From NCBI RefSeq assembly GCF_964340395.1, contig NC_135553.1, forward strand, positions 27,509,449-27,573,448: 64,000 nt of DNA. The letters run 5' to 3'. Position 1 is the first letter of the stretch; each line of letters opens with the position of its first letter. The translations under genes and the position numbers were made by a program. The stretch comes from Glandiceps talaboti. Lineage: Eukaryota > Hemichordata > Enteropneusta > Spengelidae. The notes beneath the pieces were generated by a model. The model had not been told where the DNA came from, did no database searches, and saw only the letters and a list, made by a program, of their open reading frames with translations. Below are positions 36,834 to 47,389 of the stretch, piece after piece.

Positions 36834-37306
36834 ATAGACAGTGTATGATTCCATGTAGCCTGTAGGTTGACATTGTAAGGTACAGTTGATAGACAGTCTG
36901 TGATTCCATGTAGCCTGTAGGTTGACATTGTAACATACAGTTACTAGACAGTCTATGATTCCATGTAGCCTGTAGGTTGACATTGTAACATACAGTTACT
37001 AGACAGTCTATGATTCCATGTAGCCTGTAGGTTGACATTGTAATGTACAGTTGATAGACAGTCTATGATTCCATGTAGCCTGTAGGTTAACATTGTAATG
37101 TACAGTTGATAAACAGTCTATGATTCCATGTAGCCTGTAGGTTGACATTGTAATGTACAGTTGATAGACAGTCTATGATTCCATGTATAACCTGTAGGTG
37201 GACATTGTAATGTACAGTTGATAGACAGTCTATGATTCCATGTAGCCTGTAGGTTAACATTGTAATGTACAGTTGATAGACAGTCTGTGATTCCATGTAG
37301 CCTGTA
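36834..37306 (-). repeat. 55-bp minisatellite, about 8.6 copies
   Basis: The unit is ATAGACAGTCTATGATTCCA, then TGTAGCCTGTAGGTTGACATTG with TAAYRTACAGTTG. One unit near 37190 has a 2-bp gain. The array ends at the start of a HINE-like fragment. Confidence 0.95.
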
Positions 37307-37438
37307 TGAGCATGTAATGATCTCATCAGCAATATGCAAATTAAGTGTAAAAATGTGAATTTTGGTCAAAAACGTACATCTCAAAAAGTACTTGGTTGAT
37401 GGGGCTGAAATTTGGTGAGATGTTTCTAGAAAGGTTAT

Positions 37439-38120
37439 TAGTCCCCGCCGGACGAAGTCCGGGACGGGGACTTATGGATTGGGTTCCGTCTGTCCGTGCG
37501 TCCGTGCGTCCGTCCGTCCGTCAGTCCGTCTGTCCGTCCGCAGCTGTTTCTTTAGAGATGCCTGGACCGATGTTTTTCAAACTTGGTACAGGGGCAACAT
37601 ACAATGGCATACATATGCACGTCAATTTGTTTCATGATACGATCCAATATGGCCACCTAGCAGCCATTTTGTTTGCAAATTTTCCCTGTCTAAAGCCATA
37701 ACTCATACATGCTTGAACAGATCTCATTCAAAGTTGGTATTAGGACAGTGTTCTATGACATACATGTGCACATTCATTGTTGTCATGATACGATCCAATA
37801 TGGCCGCCTAGCAGCCATTTTGTTTGTGAATTTTCCATGTCCAAAGCCATAACTCAGACATGCTTGAACAGATCTCATTCAAAGTTGGTATTAGGACAGT
37901 GTTCTATGACATACATGTGCATATCCATTTTCTTCGTGATACGATCCCCCATACCCGACCCATCCTTTATTGTTTTAGGCATGTTCCATGTCCAAAGCAG
38001 ACACAACATATCTATAAGTCTGTTTGATTTTGGTTTACAAGTGTTGTTGCATGATCAGAGTAGTGATAATTCCTTAAAACCCTATCATAGCGGGGACTAT
38101 GTCATTCTCAATGACTTGTT
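37439..38120 (+). mobile_element. Dispersed element, (GTCC)n family, copy 2 (nested)
   Basis: It matches 686-1510 from the AGTCCCCGCCGGAC hairpin through the terminal hairpin GTCATTCTCAATGACTTGTT, with two rather than three 145-bp units. The flanks suggest insertion between two T residues without target duplication (GTTAT | TCTSCAG in the HINE-like host), although the right-hand host match is only about 7 bp. Confidence 0.72.
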
Positions 38121-38754
38121 CTCCAGGTGTTGCCAAACGATTGTGTTATTGCAAAGATAACGGATTCATAGACAAGTGAACAAACATTTAAACAGTCTCG
38201 GTAACAGGACAACTGACCCCGAAGGACAACTGCCCCCCGAACTACTGCCCCCGAACGAAAAAAAAGCTAGTATTACAGATGAACGGGTTTGTCATTCATG
38301 GGGTTTTTTTGTGGGTATGGATAGTACTTAATGTGCATAAGCTTGGTTTGTGATCTGAGGCCTAAGTAACACTGTTCTGCTACATGGGGACATGTGAATA
38401 TATATCATACACAAACACAAACACAAAGTCATTTTTTTACTGGAAAAGATTTATTTATTATCAGTTCAATACAAAATATACAGGTAACAAGATAGAAAAC
38501 GAGTCAAAGTAGAAAAAAATATTGAGACTCAGAATGTACATGTATATCAGAATTCATGTAAGACTTTGGTGACAGTAAATGGTGACTCGGCTCGGTTTAT
38601 CATGATCAGCCAGTGTTTAAAACTGTAAATTGTGGGCTATTCCCGAAAGAAAATCTAGCACGTGATGATTTTCAAAAGCTTGCACTATTACATGGATTCT
38701 GGCTGCAGAATCCTGATACTGTCAACGTTGTGGTTGCGCTGATTCAACGGCAAT

Positions 38755-40560
38755 CATCAGATGACGACGTTGTTTAGTGCCTGTTCACATTTCAGAATAT
38801 TGAGAAATCGCCATATATTTGGGTGATGAGAGGCAACGTTGGCTTGCATTCTGCGGTGCCATCTCTCTATATTGTTGTTGGTTCTTGGTAACTCGTCGTT
38901 GACTCAACTATTCATGTTCCACATTGTAATTGGGAAACGTGGGGTCGTCACCCATTGCGTCTTGGTCTTCCAATGTAGTTACTTTCAAAATAATCAACTA
39001 CCTGCTCAGCATCATCTGGCATATTCTGAGCTAATGTCTCAAACGTATCAATCACTTCATCTTCAGGCACATATGCAATGGCGGGCAACATGCGAACAGA
39101 CAGGGCGAAATCGGTATCGGATTGGTACAAGGTTTGAAGTCCTTGTGATATAACTTTGCGATATATGTTCTGGGACAAATGGTAGAAACAGCCTTTAACT
39201 GTAGCACGTGGATAAACGGCTTCCATGGCATTTTTGGTAGCTTGTTCATAGTCTATGAGAATTGTTTGTGGATCCAGGTTAGGGTTTAAAACACGTAGCT
39301 GACGAAAAACTTCGTTGTAAGTTGCTTGTCTGGTAACAAGGCATATACGCAGGGAATAACATGACCCGAGTTAAGTGAATGGACAGTATATAGTTGATAG
39401 AAGAGTTCAGGAACTACTTTAAATGTACCATCTGCACACCAGTCGCCTGAATTCTCAAGAAGTCGCATATTCTGAGCCGTTGAGAAAATTAAAATACGTC
39501 GATCACTGGGTATGTTGTCATAAAGTAAAAATGCTTCTCCATCGCTGGTTCTCTGTAATGAAGAAAATGTCACATATCAGTATACATCAGGCCAGAAAAA
39601 AATAGCTGTTCAACGGGGAACCTAACCCGTCACATTGGGGAGGTACTCAATTTCCATTGTGTCAGTTATACAATTTGGAATGGACTCGTGTGTATTCTTA
39701 AATGTATCATTCATAAAATATAAAGAAATCCACACAATTAAGTGTGCATTTACCGACATGTGAAGCCCGCATGAAGATATATTTCCCATTACCAAAAAAA
39801 ACCACAAAAAAACTTGAAGAAAAGGGGGTGTTTTTCAAACAATCTCCCATATCAGCTGAAAATTGGTAATGAACATAGTTCTGTGGCTTGAGTACGAAGG
39901 CAATCTTTTTCAAAGGTAAATTTTCATAGGTATACACATTAAATTGATAATTAAAAGCCTCAGGCCTGTCACTGCATGTTATGTGGATACCCGAGCCCCG
40001 CGCCGGTCAGGAGCAAATCTTGGGGGGCCGAGTCTCCTGACCTGTCAGGAGACACTCCATAAAAATAGACGATAAGTGATCAGCTATCTGACGCATGAAA
40101 GACTTGCCCATTAATTCTAAAAAAATGACATGACGTACCTTATATTCCTCTGGAATTTCCAGTTCTGCTATATTTGAAGGAACAGGATGTGGTGAACCAG
40201 CAGCTTGCTTGTCACGTCTAATACACCGATGAATATGACGAATAGGTGGAAGTTGTGTGGCAGAACCTTCTCATATAGTCTCCGCAACCTGGGTGATGAT
40301 TTGTTGTGCTGTCTCCTCTGTTTCAGTCACCTTCCTCTTAACTTGCTGCTTGACTCTAAGAACTTCTATGCGTTGAACATCTGCAGCATGGATGTGTTCA
40401 TTTACCATACCAATTACTTCATCGTCACAAACTTTTACTTTGGCCTTACAGTTGAAATGTCGACGCCTCTCGCATTCGTATGAAACGACCCGGTTTGCTA
40501 AATCTTTCTGTTTCATATAGACATGGCCATCATAAATCAATTTGTTTTTACCTCTCTGAC
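38755..40560 (-). pseudogene. MULE transposase with FLYWCH zinc finger, disabled
   Basis: Read on the minus strand from 40560. The first segment carries NKLIYDGHVYMKQKD, YECERRRHFNCKAKVKV and NEHIHAAD, a FLYWCH-type zinc finger. After a stop near 40273 come PPIRHIHRCIRRDKQAAGSP and IPEEYK. A GT donor follows at about 40137, and an acceptor (CATTACAG) sits near 39556. The next segment has RTSDGEAFLLYDN, GDWCADGTFKVVPELFYQLY and YALLPDK: the first Asp region of the MULE catalytic domain. A 1-bp loss near 39330 shifts to QATYNEVFRQLRVLNPNLDP, DYEQATKNAMEAVYP and GCFYHLSQNIYRKV. A second 1-bp loss near 38953 and a TGA near 38914 precede NNNIERWHRRMQANVASHHP. At least two stops and two frameshifts make it inactive. 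Confidence 0.87.
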
Positions 40561-40639
40561 AAGACGATACAGAACACTATGACTATGTTGGTGACTGGCA
40601 AGCAATATATATCATTTCAGTGTGAAAAATAAAATAGTG

Positions 40640-41315
40640 TGTGAATTACCGTGGTAAGTTAAACTTTTATAATTGTCCTAACAATTATCACAGATGACAA
40701 TAGAGTAGAACGTTCAAATGTGAGTATAAATTATGTGAATCACGGCGGTAAGTTAAAGCATCATGCCGACTTTTATAACAATTATCACAGATAACAATAG
40801 AGTAAAACGTTCAAATGTGAGTATAAATTATGTGAATTATGGCAGTAAGTTAAAGCATCATGTCGACTTTTATAACAATAATCACAGATGACAATAGAGT
40901 AGCACATGCAAATGTGAGTATTAATTATGTGAATTATGGCAGTAAGTTAAAGCATCATGTCGACTTTTATAACAATAATCACAGATGACAATAGAGTAGC
41001 ACATGCAAATGTGAGTATTAATTATGTGAATTATGGCAGTAAGTTAAAGCATCATGTCGACTTTTATAACAATAATCACAGATGACAATAGAGTAGCACA
41101 TGCAAATGTGAGTATAAATTATGTGAATTATGGCAGTAAGTTAAAGCATCATGCCGACTTTTATAACAATAATCACAGATGACAATAGAGTAAAATTTGC
41201 AAATGTGAGTATAAATTATGTGAATTATGGCAGTAAGTTAAAGCATCATGTCGACTTTTATAACAATTATCACAGATAACAATAGAGTATAACGTGCAAA
41301 TGTGAGTATAAATAA
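40640..41315. repeat. 97-bp minisatellite inside the MULE, about 6-7 copies
   Basis: ACAAT(A/T)ATCACAGAT recurs at 40681, 40778, 40875, 40972, 41069, 41166 and 41263, exactly 97 bp apart. Variation is concentrated at AGTARMACRTKCAAATG. Confidence 0.95.
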
Positions 41316-41549
41316 ATTGATTGATTGATTGATGGATTTTTATTACCTGTACAAGAAATAATTTCAGACCACTTGAAAAAGATATATATATACAAAATTT
41401 ATACAGGTAATGGGAGTCAGAAAATAGCTTTGCTAATCAAGTCTGACCCCTCACATTAATGGTTAATAGTTAAACATTCACGGGTGTTACTAAACGCACC
41501 CCCACCCCCCAATTATCTGGGGGGCAGTTGTCCTTTGGGGGCAATTGTC

Positions 41550-41574
41550 GGGGGGGGGGGGGGGGGGGGGGGGG
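41550..41574 (+). repeat. Run of about 25 G near the MULE right end
   Basis: An uninterrupted G tract sits between two copies of the GGGCAGTTGTCC end motif. It could fold as a G-quadruplex; its exact length may be affected by sequencing error. Confidence 0.85.
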
Positions 41575-42065
41575 CAGTTGTCCAGGGGGCAGTTGTCCTA
41601 GAATCAAAAGTGTATGCATATATGTCTAGCAACAAGACCACGTCCATAGCAACAGCCAAACGATGGTGTGTATGGTAAAGGTAACAACAGGGCTGAACAG
41701 GCAACTGGATATTCAGCAAATGAACTTCTATACCTAGCATGGATCAGCATGTAGATAAATATTTTTTTAAAGTTTACAGTCATGCTACAACACCATTGGC
41801 ACTATTTTTATGATGGCCATAGAGGGTGCCATTAAAAAGAATTATGGTCAGCTATTCCATGTATATACATGTAGGGTTGGTCAGGTCATTGTAAGATAGC
41901 AATAAAATGGGCAACCCTAATGCATTGGCAGGTCATACTACTAACCCTTTGATAGCACAGACAGAATTTAGTGTTCTTTCTCTAATTGCACCAAGTATCA
42001 TCTAGTTACTATAGTAACCAGAAGATATTGTAGGTGAGTCATTGTTGTATATTTCTATTTTGCAG

Positions 42066-42155
42066 GCATTGATGGCATTGTTTGTGTTAGCATCAAAAGA
42101 TGGATGGGTGGAAATAATGTATAATGGATTAGATGCACGGGGAATTGACTTACAG
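42066..42155 (+). CDS. Cav3: Cav3 exon: domain III pore loop
   Basis: This 90-nt exon has acceptor attttgcag and donor GTAAAG at 42156, phase 0-0. It encodes 30 residues beginning [20 protein letters not shown]. The Asp in ASKDGW is the domain III selectivity-filter residue. Cav3 channels have EEDD across the four domains whereas Cav1/2 have EEEE, so this residue gives the channel class. Confidence 0.97.
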
Positions 42156-42214
42156 GTAAAGACCATTTTGTTATCCTTATAATGCAAACAAAAAGTACAT
42201 CAGACATTTCTATT

Positions 42215-43321
42215 CAGTTCAATTCAAATCTTTATTTTTATTGTCCATTAATAGCAAAATGTGCAATGGAAAATTTCCTTTTGGCATCTCAGAAATCCCA
42301 ATATACAAATAAAACACTATCACAGACAATACACACATCCAAACAGACAAATGTACAATAATACTACATAGATCTATAAAATATATGCAAGACTAAAATC
42401 CTATCACAGTTATTACAATTCAGTGAATCCAGAGTTTAAAATGGAAATAGCTGATGGAATGAAAGACTTCTTGTAGCAATTTTTCCTTGCAAGGGGAACT
42501 TTGAGTCACTGACCTGATGGTAGAGTTTGGATCTGAGAATGTAGTGGGTGTGATTGATCCTTGAAAATTTGAATACCTTTTCATTTCAATGACTGATGGT
42601 AGAGTTGTTTCTGCTTGAACCAATAATCCTTCCCGCCTGGCTGACGACTTGCAGCAACTTTTTTCTGTCTTTAACAGAGATTTCCATTCCAGGATACAAT
42701 ATTAAATGTCAAAACACTTTTGATTAGTGAGCAATACACTGATGCTAAAATATTCTTACCTATGTTAAAACTATTGAGCTTACGAAGCAGATAAAGGTGC
42801 TGTTATGCTTTTTCTTAAAAACATAATCTACATTATCTGTAAAACTTAGATTGGAAGCTAGGATGGTACCAAGATATTTAAAAATATGTACTTTCTCCAC
42901 ATCATCTCCGTTTATGGAGAGAGCATGACAGAGGGATGTGTTTTGTTTCTGTCCCCTGATCATGCACATCTCCTTCGTTTTCCTAACATTCAGTTCAAGT
43001 AAACTCTTCTCAAACCAGGATATTAGGGTATTCACATATAGAAAATATTTACCAAGTGAAAGTTCATCTTTTAAGTGGGTGACCAGCACCATGTCATCTG
43101 CAAATTTGATTAAGGTAAGAATAGTATTGTTACACATAAGTATGTTCATGTACGCAGGGAAAAGGACGGGACAAGACATATCCCTGAGGAGCACCCATAT
43201 TCACTAATTCATTGGAGAAATGACTTTGCACACTAACACGCTGAGGCCAATTGCTTAGGAACGCTTTGATCCAGAGTATTAACACTGTGTTGGTGTGCCC
43301 ATCAAGTAAACCTTTCAATAG
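42215..43321 (-). pseudogene. Non-LTR retrotransposon, 5'-truncated RT and 3' end
   Basis: The minus strand reads LILWIKAFLSNWPQRVSVQS, MGAPQGYVLS, then in a second frame IKFADDMVLVTHLKDELSLG, LNVRKTKEMCMIRG and IFKYLGTILASNL. FADD is the catalytic box; the GAPQG and YLG boxes are in the usual order. The frameshift is near 43165. The 3' part ends with an AT-rich tail near 42215-42260 (inverse of TTTATTTTTATTGTC). It is CR1/L2/Rex-like by general pattern. It abuts the HINE-like copy at 43324 and lies 60 bp after the pore-loop exon. Confidence 0.82.
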
Positions 43322-43323
43322 TA

Positions 43324-43400
43324 TTTTTAGCACAACTGAACTGATAAGGTTCATAGTGCTATAGGCATCGCTAAGTGTCTGTCTGTCTGTGTGTATGGAT

Positions 43401-43469
<69 letters not shown>

Positions 43470-44150
43470 CAACTTAAAGTCAAAAACTGCTGGACCGATT
43501 ACTTTGATAATTGGTGGTCATGTTACTTTAGGTGTCTAGTTGGGAAATTGTTCAAATCAAAATGATCGCATCACAGGTGTGTGATTTGGGTCAAAAAATG
43601 TGATTTTTGGTCAAAAAACTTAAACTCAGAAACTACTGGGCAGATTGGTGCGAAATTTGGTGGGAACATTCTTAAGGGGGTGTAAAGTAAGATTTGTTCA
43701 TGACATGATGATCTCATCAGTAATATGCAAATTAGGTGTAAAAATGTGAATTTTGTTCAAAAATTTATCTCAAAAAGTACTTGGTCAATGAGACTGAAAC
43801 TTGGTGAGATGTATCTAGAAGTGTTATTCTGTAGATTTTCTTCAAAATATATTGACACAATTGGCCCTAGCAACCATGACCACACCCTTAGCAACAACCG
43901 AAAGGCAGTATATTTTGGTCAAATAACAACATCATCTGGTAGGCGAGTAAACATTCAAAAAAGTATGCAAATATTCCTAGCAACTATGACCACGCCCATA
44001 GCAACCGCCAAATGGTCGTGTATATCGCAAAGATGGTTGGATAGGCAACTCGATAGTCATTCAGCAAATGAACACCTATTGTTAGCATGGACTATCATAA
44101 ACATTTTTAAAACTGTACAGTTGTGCTACAATGCCATTGGCGGTATTTTA
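43324..44150 (+). mobile_element. (TG)n HINE-like element, copy 11
   Basis: 5' hairpin TTTTTAGCACAACTGAAC / GGTTCATAGTGCTA, (GTCT)n then (TG)n to 43467, two modules, two CCTAGCAAC units, 3' end ACAGTTGTGCTACAATGCC..ATTGGCGGTATTTTA. Confidence 0.83.
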
Positions 44151-44426
44151 ACTTATTAAAACTAAAAGCTATATTAGTAATATTTTCAGGACAGGTGCAC
44201 TTTGGTATCGCAAATGTATGTACCAAGTTATAATGAATCTGAAGCGTGCATTCTTGAGATATAGCCTAATTACCGAAAACCATTAATTACGTAAATTGCT
44301 CTTTAATATTCACAGGATTTTTACCAAAACCTAATCAAGTCTTGCCATTACCCTACGGAGTACGTCTTCAAAATTTTGTTTGAATTGAGCAAGCCGTTAT
44401 AGAGAAAACGATGACACAGACAGACA

Positions 44427-44491
<65 letters not shown>

Positions 44492-44515
44492 TTCCACCCA
44501 CTAAATACATCTCTT
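44151..44515 (+). repeat. Sequence with terminal (CA)n microsatellite, separate family
   Basis: AAATTTTGTTTGAATTGAGC and AAGCCGTTATAGAGAAAACG precede (CAGA)n and (CA)n at about 44417-44488. This CA tract is on the opposite strand sense to the HINE-like TG tracts and is not flanked by their hairpin. Boundaries are uncertain. Confidence 0.55.
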
Positions 44516-44529
44516 CCTTACGGAACAAA

Positions 44530-44845
44530 AATTGTATGTAAATTTGCCTAGCAACAATACCACACTCATATCATCAGCCAAATGATCATGTATATTGCAA
44601 AGATAATATCAGGAATTCATAAACAGGTGAACATAAACATTCAAAAATGTATGCAAATATATCTAGCAACATGACCACGTCCATAGCAACAGCCAAATGA
44701 TCGTGTATATCGCAAAGATAGCAACATGGTTGGATAGGCAACTGGATTCAGCAAATGAACACATATTGTTAGCATGGACTAGCATATGGATAAACATTTC
44801 TAAAAACTGTACAGTTGTGCTACAACGCCATTGGTGGTATTTTTA
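44530..44845 (+). mobile_element. (TG)n HINE-like element, copy 12 (3' fragment)
   Basis: Two CCTAGCAAC/CCATAGCAACAGCC units and the 3' end ACAGTTGTGCTACAACGCC..ATTGGTGGTATTTTTA remain, ending about 116 bp before the S6 exon acceptor. Confidence 0.78.
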
Positions 44846-44961
44846 ATTAATTTCTTGCTTTAATAAATATACTGTTACAGTAACAATCATTTGCTGTTTT
44901 TTTTGTTTATGTATTTACTTATTTATTTATTTATTTACTTGTTTTATTTTGTCTTCAACAG

Positions 44962-45190
44962 CCGGTCAGAAACTACAATGAATGGTTGATTTTGTATTTC
45001 ATCTCGTTCCTTCTCATCGTTGGATTCTTTGTACTCAACATGTTTGTTGGTGTTGTAGTTGAAAATTTCCACAAGTGCCGTGAAGAGCAGGCAGCAGAGG
45101 AGATGAGACGCAAGATGGAAAAACGTCAGCGGAAACTAGAGAAAGCTAGACAACGTATGGCAAATCAACTTTCTTCTGGAGGCTCATCCG
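44962..45190 (+). CDS. Cav3: Cav3 exon: domain III S6 and start of III-IV linker, with two possible donors
   Basis: The acceptor is cttcaacag and the exon enters in phase 0. It encodes [18 protein letters not shown], then [19 protein letters not shown] (S6 gate), then a highly charged stretch [20 protein letters not shown]. Only phase 1 joins to the next exon (51299). Two phase-1 donors exist. One at 45155 (GTATGG) ends the exon at 45154. The other at 45191 (GTCGGT) ends it at 45190. The choice adds or omits 12 residues (MANQLSSGG..). Neither donor is strong. Reading through hits TAA at 45202-45204. Vertebrate and snail Cav3 genes are known for optional splicing at this linker, so both forms are plausible. 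Confidence 0.93.
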
Positions 45191-45204
45191 GTCGGTACTG
45201 TTAA

Positions 45205-45675
45205 AGTTGCTTTGCTATGGTTGTACATTGCAAGACTTGTGTTGAAAATTATCAAAACTATGCCATACTCATGCTTCCAGATCAAATAAAAATTCAAACA
45301 TTCATTTTTTTATTTTTTTTAAGTTGTTACTGTTTTACACACCCAGATTGAGTATAATATTAATCCGAAAAGGATCTCCATAGAATCACTAAGAACAAAT
45401 TGAATTTCCAAATACTCAGATTGTTTTTTAATATCTCATAACCATACAAGCCTTGCAATGTATAGTGTGTATTCTGTTTCATTTCTATTACAATGTTATT
45501 ATATGTAAAGCTGACAAAATCCCTGCAAAAAAAGATGATAACTTCCACCGCATGATATCCCACAAATCTTTCCTTTAATTGTAACTCTTAAATCTTATCA
45601 AGTCTCTTCCCATTTATTCAAACTCTTAAACGCACACCTGCCAGACGCTCAATTAAAAGTTTGTAATTTTTTCAT
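45205..45675. other. Intron after the S6 exon, with an in-frame stop and AATAAA
   Basis: Read-through from the S6 exon reaches TAA at 45202. AATAAA follows at 45285-45290, then a T-rich region. Otherwise the sequence is unremarkable. Confidence 0.5.
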
Positions 45676-45676
45676 G

Positions 45677-45753
45677 TTTTAGCACAACTCAACTGATAAG
45701 GTTCAGTAGTGCTATAGGCATGGCAAATTGTCTGTGTATGGTGTGTGTGTGTT

Positions 45754-45784
<31 letters not shown>

Positions 45785-45820
45785 CTGTGTGTGTGTGCGT
45801 GTGGGTGTGTGTGTGTGTGT

Positions 45821-45915
<95 letters not shown>

Positions 45916-47010
45916 CAACTTAAAAGTCAAAAACCACTAGACCGATTGCCATGATATTTGGTGGGTATATTACCTAGGGTGCGTAGTTGGGAAATTGTTC
46001 AAGTCATAATGATTTTACCGCCGGTGTGTCTTCTTGGTGAAAAACCTATAATTCAAAAACTACTAAGCAGATTGGGCTAAAATTTGGTTGGAATGTTTTT
46101 CAAGGTGTTTATGTTCATGACCTGATGATCCCATCAGTGATATGCAAATTGGGGCTAAAAATGTATGTTTTGGGTCAAAAATCTATAATTCCAAAATTAT
46201 TGAGCAGATTGGGTTGAAATATGGTTGGAACGTTCTTAGTGGAGTTTAGATTAAGAATTGTTCATGACATGATGATCCGTGATATGCAAATTAGGGATAA
46301 AATGTGTCTTTTGGTCAAAAATCTATAATTCCAAAACTACTCAGCAGATTAGTGTGACATTTGTTGGGAGCATTATTAGAGGTGTTTAGATTGATAATCG
46401 TTCATGACATGATGATCCCATCAGTGATATGCAAATTAGATCTAAAAATGTGTCTTTTTTTGTCAAAAATATATAGTTTCAAACTACTGAGAATATTGGG
46501 CAGAAATTTAATGGGAATGCATCTGGGGATATGTAGATGAAGCTGTATTCATAAAATGATCCCATCAGCGATATGCAAATTAAGTCTAAAAATCTCAATT
46601 TTGTTAAAAATTACATCGTGAAACTGCATGGTGAATGGGTTGAAACTTGATGGGGATGTTTCTGGAGGTATTATTCTGCAGATATTGTTGAAAACATTTG
46701 GACTCAATTGGTCTTAGCAGCCATGACCACCCTCAGCAACAGTGAAATGATGATGCATATTACAAAGATAACAACAGGGGGGTAGGTAAATGACTAAAGA
46801 ATCAAAAAATGTATGCAAATATGCCAAGCAACAGGACCACGCCCATAGCAACAGCTAAATGATGGTTTATATTGCAAAGATGAAAAGTGGGAAGGGTAGG
46901 CAAGTTAATAAAGATTCCAAAAATGTATGCAAATATCCCTAGCAACAGGACCATGTCCATAGCAACAGCTAAATACAGCTGTACTACAGTGCCATTGATG
47001 CTATTTTTAG
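45677..47010 (+). mobile_element. (TG)n HINE-like element, copy 13
   Basis: 5' hairpin, long (TG)n with interruptions 45740-45913, at least four GATATGCAAATTRG modules. Two CCTAGCAAC units follow, then the 3' end CAGCTGTACTACAGTGCC..ATTGATGCTATTTTTAG. Confidence 0.82.
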
Positions 47011-47228
47011 ACAGATTTTTTGCAAATATTTGTTACGACTTGGTACACTTCAATGTATTTTTTATTTACATTTGTGAAAGTAAAGTTTTTAATGTACATT
47101 GTAACTTTCATTCTTGTCTATGAATTTTCTGTGTAAAAATATCTCAATATTTTTTGAATTTTTTATCTTTACAATAATCTTTTTTTGACTTTTTATAGTG
47201 TATGTAGTTTTTTCCTACAAACTAACCA

Positions 47229-47318
47229 TTTTTAGCACAACTCAACTGATAAGATTCAGTAGTGCTATAGGCATGGCAAAGTGTCTGTCTGTCTGTCCAT
47301 CTGTGTGTGTGTGTGTGG

Positions 47319-47389
<71 letters not shown>

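Larger units (their letters stand above)
38200..41605 (-). mobile_element. MULE-like DNA transposon with GC-rich tandem-repeat ends
   Basis: The left end is AGGACAACTGACCCCGA + AGGACAACTGCCCCCC. The right end is its inverse, ..GGGGGGCAGTTGTCCTTTGG and GGGGGCAGTTGTCCT, with a run of about 25 G at 41550-41574. Inside on the minus strand are a FLYWCH-type zinc-finger segment and a MULE transposase remnant. A 97-bp minisatellite lies towards the right end. No target-site duplication is clear. Defects in the gene make it non-autonomous. Confidence 0.8.
37306..41810 (+). mobile_element. (TG)n HINE-like element, copy 10, with two nested insertions
   Basis: A 5'-truncated HINE-like copy starts in a GATATGCAAATTA-type module (37306-37438). 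The (GTCC)n element at 37439-38120 interrupts it. Module sequence continues at 38125-38185. The MULE at 38200-41605 is next. The copy resumes with ATGTCTAGCAACAAGACCAC at about 41617 and ends with the 3' terminus near 41810. The order gives relative ages: this copy is older than both insertions. Confidence 0.75.

Noticed and set aside
38755-40560. The MULE transposase as a functional host gene
   Set aside because: At least two stop codons and two frameshifts, and it lies between inverted transposon ends.
44417-44488. The (CA)n tract as an inverted copy of the (TG)n element
   Set aside because: The hairpin and modules of that family are absent on either side; its flanks (AAGCCGTTATAGAGAAAACG) belong to another repeat.
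44986-45204. The TAA at 45202 as the normal end of the protein
   Set aside because: Domain IV exons follow in correct phase downstream, so the stop is reached only if the intron is retained.
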